Positions 61,118 through 64,000 of a DNA stretch of 64,000 nt are shown here, piece after piece (position 1 is the stretch's first letter; each line of letters opens with the position of its first letter). Position numbers and translations under genes: made by a program. The notes below the pieces were generated by a model. It did not search any database and had not been told where the DNA came from. It worked only from the letters and a program-made list of their open reading frames with translations. The DNA comes from an uncultured Alphaproteobacteria bacterium (GTDB taxonomy: Bacteria; Pseudomonadota; Alphaproteobacteria; Rs-D84), in contig CAKQNS010000004.1 in NCBI GenBank assembly GCA_934255455.1, positions 1-64,000 on the forward strand, written 5' to 3'.

Positions 61118-61808
61118 TAACGAAGTGCGTTTTGAAATTATCCACATGCCGCCCGAAAATACAAATTCGGTGCTGGTCACGCGTGACACGGACGCCGTTG
61201 TTTTTGACCCGTGGGGGCGTGCGACCGATTGGATAAAATTGTTGGATGGACGCGGTCTGCATCTGCGCGCCATGTATGCAACGCATGGGCACAGTGACCA
61301 CATTTCGGCGGCGCCGGATTTAGCGGTGCACTATGACGCGCCATGGTATATGAATCACCGTGATTTGGAATTGATTACATGGGGCAACGCATTGCTGGAT
61401 TTTTTTGAAATGCCACACATTGATGCCGATTTTCGTCGTCCAGATGATTTGACACCGGGTATGCGTGAAATTTTGCCTGGTGTAAAAATGAATGTAATTG
61501 CGGCGCCGGGGCATTCGGCGGGGGGCGTGATGTTTTTGTTTCCCGAATACGGAATTTTATTATCGGGCGATACCATATTTCGCGATGGTGTCGGGCGAAC
61601 CGACCTGCCGACGGGCAATGCTGATGATTTACGGGTGTCTGTTGCCGCACTGCGCAATATGAATTTGCCGAACGAAACATACATAGTTCACGGCCACGGC
61701 ATCGATTCAACCATTGAAAGTTTGGCACGAACCAATCTATATTTTGGCGGTTGCCATCATTGTCACGATTGTGATGGTAATTGCGATTGCCATTGCGGAT
61801 GTAAATAA
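61107..61808 (+). CDS. Metallo-beta-lactamase-fold hydrolase with Cys/His-rich tail
   Basis: A glyoxalase II-like MBL fold: metal ligands THGHSDH (58-64), APGHSAGG, LLSGDTIF and the late VHGHG. The last 18 residues are Cys/His-rich (GCHHCHDCDGNCDCHCGCK is 19 residues long), which is not part of the family fold and could bind an additional metal. It overlaps the ftsH end by 11 bases. A thiol-ester or persulfide substrate is likely from the fold, but not shown. Confidence 0.82.
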   Translation: MQNNNEVRFEIIHMPPENTNSVLVTRDTDAVVFDPWGRATDWIKLLDGRGLHLRAMYATHGHSDHISAAPDLAVHYDAPWYMNHRDLELITWGNALLDFFEMPHIDADFRRPDDLTPGMREILPGVKMNVIAAPGHSAGGVMFLFPEYGILLSGDTIFRDGVGRTDLPTGNADDLRVSVAALRNMNLPNETYIVHGHGIDSTIESLARTNLYFGGCHHCHDCDGNCDCHCGCK

Positions 61809-61813
61809 TTTAA

Positions 61814-62593
61814 TCAGTTTTTTTGAAATATCAACACGCGTTCAATCCCGCCCAGGTCGCGTGCGCATCGCACAAAATTCCAACCGGCACGCGTAAATAT
61901 GTCGCGTACGGCGTCCGTTTGCCCCGCACCAATTTCCAGATATATTTTCCCGCCGCGCGTAATCCATTCGCGCGCGTTTTCGGCAATTGCGTCGTATGCC
62001 GCCAATCCCCCGCGCGCCGCATACAGGGCCATTTTCGGGTCGTGCATTGCGCCCGCATCGACACGCGCATCGCCCGCCGCGATGTACGGTGGGTTTGACA
62101 CGATAATGTTAAACCCGTGTTTGGCAACCGCCCGTGGGGTGTCAAACCGTGCGCGCAATATTTGTACGCGCGCGCCCAATCCCAAATCGCGTATGTTTCG
62201 GCGCGCCACACGCACCGCACCACGCGACCGGTCAATGCCAACACCCGTCGCGCCGGGTATATTCTTGGCAATTGCGCCAATTATGCACCCCGTGCCGGTT
62301 CCCAGGTCCAAAATCCGTGGGGCGCCACTATCCGCACCGCAATCGGCAATGACCGCCGCAACCAGTGTTTCGGTATCTGGGCGTGGGTCCAGTGTGTGTT
62401 TATTCGTATAAAAACGCAGACCATAAAACCATTTTTGCCCAATAATTTTTGCCACCGGCACCCCGCGCCGCAATTGACGTGAAATTTTCCAAACGCGAAA
62501 TCGTGATAAATTTGTTGTATTTTCAGTAATAACGCGCGCCGCGCGAATGCCGCCAGCATTTTGTAAAATTGTGAACGCTTGATTTATTTCCAT
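61814..62593 (-). CDS. prmC: Peptide chain release factor N5-glutamine methyltransferase PrmC
   Basis: Methylates the GGQ glutamine of release factors. The AdoMet motif is ILDLGTGTGCIIGAIA and the catalytic NPPY is in IIVSNPPYIAAG (about 169). The N-terminal helical domain contains PVAKIIGQKWFYGL, then DPRPDTETL. The length of 259 is slightly short at the N-terminus. Convergent with the MBL gene (5-base gap). Upstream it is divergent from the M23 gene. Confidence 0.93.
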   Translation of the reverse strand: MEINQAFTILQNAGGIRAARVITENTTNLSRFRVWKISRQLRRGVPVAKIIGQKWFYGLRFYTNKHTLDPRPDTETLVAAVIADCGADSGAPRILDLGTGTGCIIGAIAKNIPGATGVGIDRSRGAVRVARRNIRDLGLGARVQILRARFDTPRAVAKHGFNIIVSNPPYIAAGDARVDAGAMHDPKMALYAARGGLAAYDAIAENAREWITRGGKIYLEIGAGQTDAVRDIFTRAGWNFVRCARDLGGIERVLIFQKN

Positions 62594-62614
62594 AAGTCCA
62601 TTATAATCGGGGGC

Positions 62615-63877
62615 ATGAAAAAAGCAAAAGATATTATGAAATCCATCCCAGTGGAAAAATTAGTCTATGCCATGGCGGCGGTATTAGCCATTGTGGCAAT
62701 TGTTGTTGTTGTGTTGTCGTATGGCGGCGGCCACAATGGAACGCACGCGGCCCATGATGATTGTCGTGCGGTGGTGAATGTTGCGCCAGGCGATACATTG
62801 TCCAAATTATTGTTGGAACGGGGGCTGTCACATAACGATGTTGATGCTATTGCGCGTATTTTGAAATCTGACGCGTCAGTCACAACATTGCGTGCCGATA
62901 ACGATAAAATTGAATTCGTCCGTGCAAGTGACGATGCGCCGGTATCGAAAATTGTTATCATTCCATCCCCATGGCGCCAGGTTGAATTGACCACTGGCGC
63001 AGGCGGCGGGTGGTCTTGCCGTACGGTGGACATCCAGCGCGACACACGCGCGGTGTATAAATCGGGCGAAATTATGGATGGCGACAGTTTTTACCTGGCG
63101 GGGATGCGTGCGGGCATTCCGGCGGGCATTTTGGCCGATGTTTACGATTTATTGGCATTTGAAATGGATTTTGAACGCGATGTTCGTGCCGGCCAGAAAT
63201 TTTCCGTTTTATACGAAGAAAACTTTTCCGATGGTCAAAAAATAGACAACGGCCATGTGTTGGCGGTGGAATTCCAGGCATTGCGTGGCGACGTGAAAAT
63301 GTATCGTTTTCGTAAATCCGATGGCACAATCGGGTACTATGACGCCGACGGCAATGGCGCAATTAAATCATTAAAGCGTACGCCAATAAACAACGCCAAA
63401 ATAACCAGCAGTTTTTCCGGTCGCCGTAAACACCCCGTGTTGGGATTTACCCGTGCGCACAAGGGGGTTGATTTCCGTGCGTCAACCGGCACACCAATTC
63501 CGGCCGCGGGTGCGGGTCGCGTGGTTGCGCGTGGGTATAACCGCGGGCATGGAAACTATGTGAAATTGCGTCACAACGGTTCATACGAAACATTGTACGC
63601 GCACATGTCTAAATTTGCCAAGGGCGTAAATGTTGGCACCACCGTGCGCCAGGGGCAAACAATCGGCTATGTTGGTTCAACCGGTTTATCAACGGGCCCA
63701 CATTTGCATTACGAAATTATTAAAAACGGCGTGCATGTAAATCCAATGACGGTAAAATTGCCGGCAATCAGCAACCTGGACGCGGCGAATAAAAAGAAAT
63801 TCATCGAGTATCGCAAGACATTGGAATCGGGCATTGAACGCCTGCGCGATAATCCAAAATTGTTTATCCAGCTGTAA
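62615..63877 (+). CDS. M23 family peptidase with N-terminal membrane anchor
   Basis: An envelope-anchored, lysostaphin-type peptidoglycan endopeptidase. One membrane segment (AAVLAIVAIVVVVLSYGG) is followed by an OapA/LysM-like region (VNVAPGDTLSKLLLERGLS), a SpoIID-like middle, and the M23 core with HKGVDFRA (about 281), GNYVKLRHNG and HLHYEI (about 363). The ligands are complete, so it is probably active. TATAAT ends at 62607, seven bases before ATG 62615, with GGGGG between: short or no leader. It overlaps nothing and ends with a repeat-type hairpin. Confidence 0.92.
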   Translation: MKKAKDIMKSIPVEKLVYAMAAVLAIVAIVVVVLSYGGGHNGTHAAHDDCRAVVNVAPGDTLSKLLLERGLSHNDVDAIARILKSDASVTTLRADNDKIEFVRASDDAPVSKIVIIPSPWRQVELTTGAGGGWSCRTVDIQRDTRAVYKSGEIMDGDSFYLAGMRAGIPAGILADVYDLLAFEMDFERDVRAGQKFSVLYEENFSDGQKIDNGHVLAVEFQALRGDVKMYRFRKSDGTIGYYDADGNGAIKSLKRTPINNAKITSSFSGRRKHPVLGFTRAHKGVDFRASTGTPIPAAGAGRVVARGYNRGHGNYVKLRHNGSYETLYAHMSKFAKGVNVGTTVRQGQTIGYVGSTGLSTGPHLHYEIIKNGVHVNPMTVKLPAISNLDAANKKKFIEYRKTLESGIERLRDNPKLFIQL

Positions 63878-63910
63878 TATTATAAGAGAGCAATGAGCAG
63901 AGAGCAATGA

Positions 63911-63935
63911 AGCGCGCCATTCCGGCGCGCTTGTT
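63911..63935 (+). terminator. Repeat-type hairpin after the M23 gene
   Basis: GCGCGCC/GGCGCGC stem (63912-63930). The T-run is weak. Related to the hairpin after carD. From 63936 to the end only AT-rich sequence and the GC-rich palindrome CCCCTTCGC/GCGAAGAGGGG are seen. Confidence 0.6.
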
Positions 63936-64000
63936 CTGCGGCAGTAATCAAGTAAAAATCCCCTTCGCTTGGCGAAGAGGGGGCGCAAGCGGACGGGGGA

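Overview
The window reads as chromosomal DNA of an uncultured, host-associated, anaerobic alphaproteobacterium. The reasons are: a frr-uppS-cdsA-rseP-bamA envelope block in alphaproteobacterial order; an RNase E/G with the acidic insert common in that class; a small S24-type HTH protein of alphaproteobacterial pattern; CarD, CtpA, groES-groEL and a tilS-ftsH pair. Pyruvate:ferredoxin oxidoreductase (nifJ) and acetate kinase point to fermentative, oxygen-independent metabolism. No taxonomic marker such as 16S rRNA is present, so the lineage is an inference.

Layout. 1-5.1 kb (minus strand): partial bamA, rseP, cdsA, uppS, frr; dxr, often found between cdsA and rseP, is absent. 5.2-8.4 kb: tRNA-Ala and tRNA-His, a long-hairpin RNA resembling 6S RNA, two secreted proteins, a 29-residue gene with its own promoter and terminator, and a DUF285 repeat protein. 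8.4-19.2 kb (minus): RNase E/G, a YbhN-like membrane protein, an M48 protease coupled to recG, ackA, an Mtd-N tail-fibre-like protein and an unrecognised 737-residue protein. 19.3-30.2 kb: mostly plus-strand accessory and housekeeping genes (tRNA-Lys, CYTH protein, GNAT-YoaP protein, ABC exporter, TatD, TcdA, DUF378), then an HNH nuclease, a large Cys-rich repeat surface protein and two orphans.

30.24-41.4 kb is a clearly foreign, AT-rich island. It ends in a serine recombinase whose reading frame runs into tRNA-Asn. It carries a HEPN-like/OLD-ATPase gene pair, a HEPN-Ymh protein, an HNH restriction enzyme with m6A and m5C methyltransferases, and a GmrSD-like (DUF262/DUF1524) nuclease. The tRNA-Asn anticodon-arm sequence recurs at the left end (direct) and inside the island (inverted). 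The two extra copies each lie next to a decayed recombinase 3' end, which points to repeated insertion or rearrangement at one hot spot.

41.4-64 kb: ABC-F ATPase, fabI, a truncated S24-type HTH protein, ligA, a Fic-like plus APH-like kinase operon with a degenerate Fic motif, ctpA, nifJ, a BamE-like lipoprotein, a Cys-rich secreted protein, carD, groES-groEL, HIT, DUF167, LOG, tilS-ftsH, a metallo-beta-lactamase-fold protein with a Cys/His tail, prmC and an M23 peptidase.

Functional themes: outer-membrane and wall biogenesis and quality control (BamA, BamE-like, RseP, CdsA, UppS, M48, CtpA, M23, FtsH); fermentative carbon flow (NifJ, AckA); translation (Frr, TilS, PrmC, four tRNAs); and a defence island. 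Several strong TATAAT boxes lie so close to start codons that leaderless or very short-leader mRNAs are likely.
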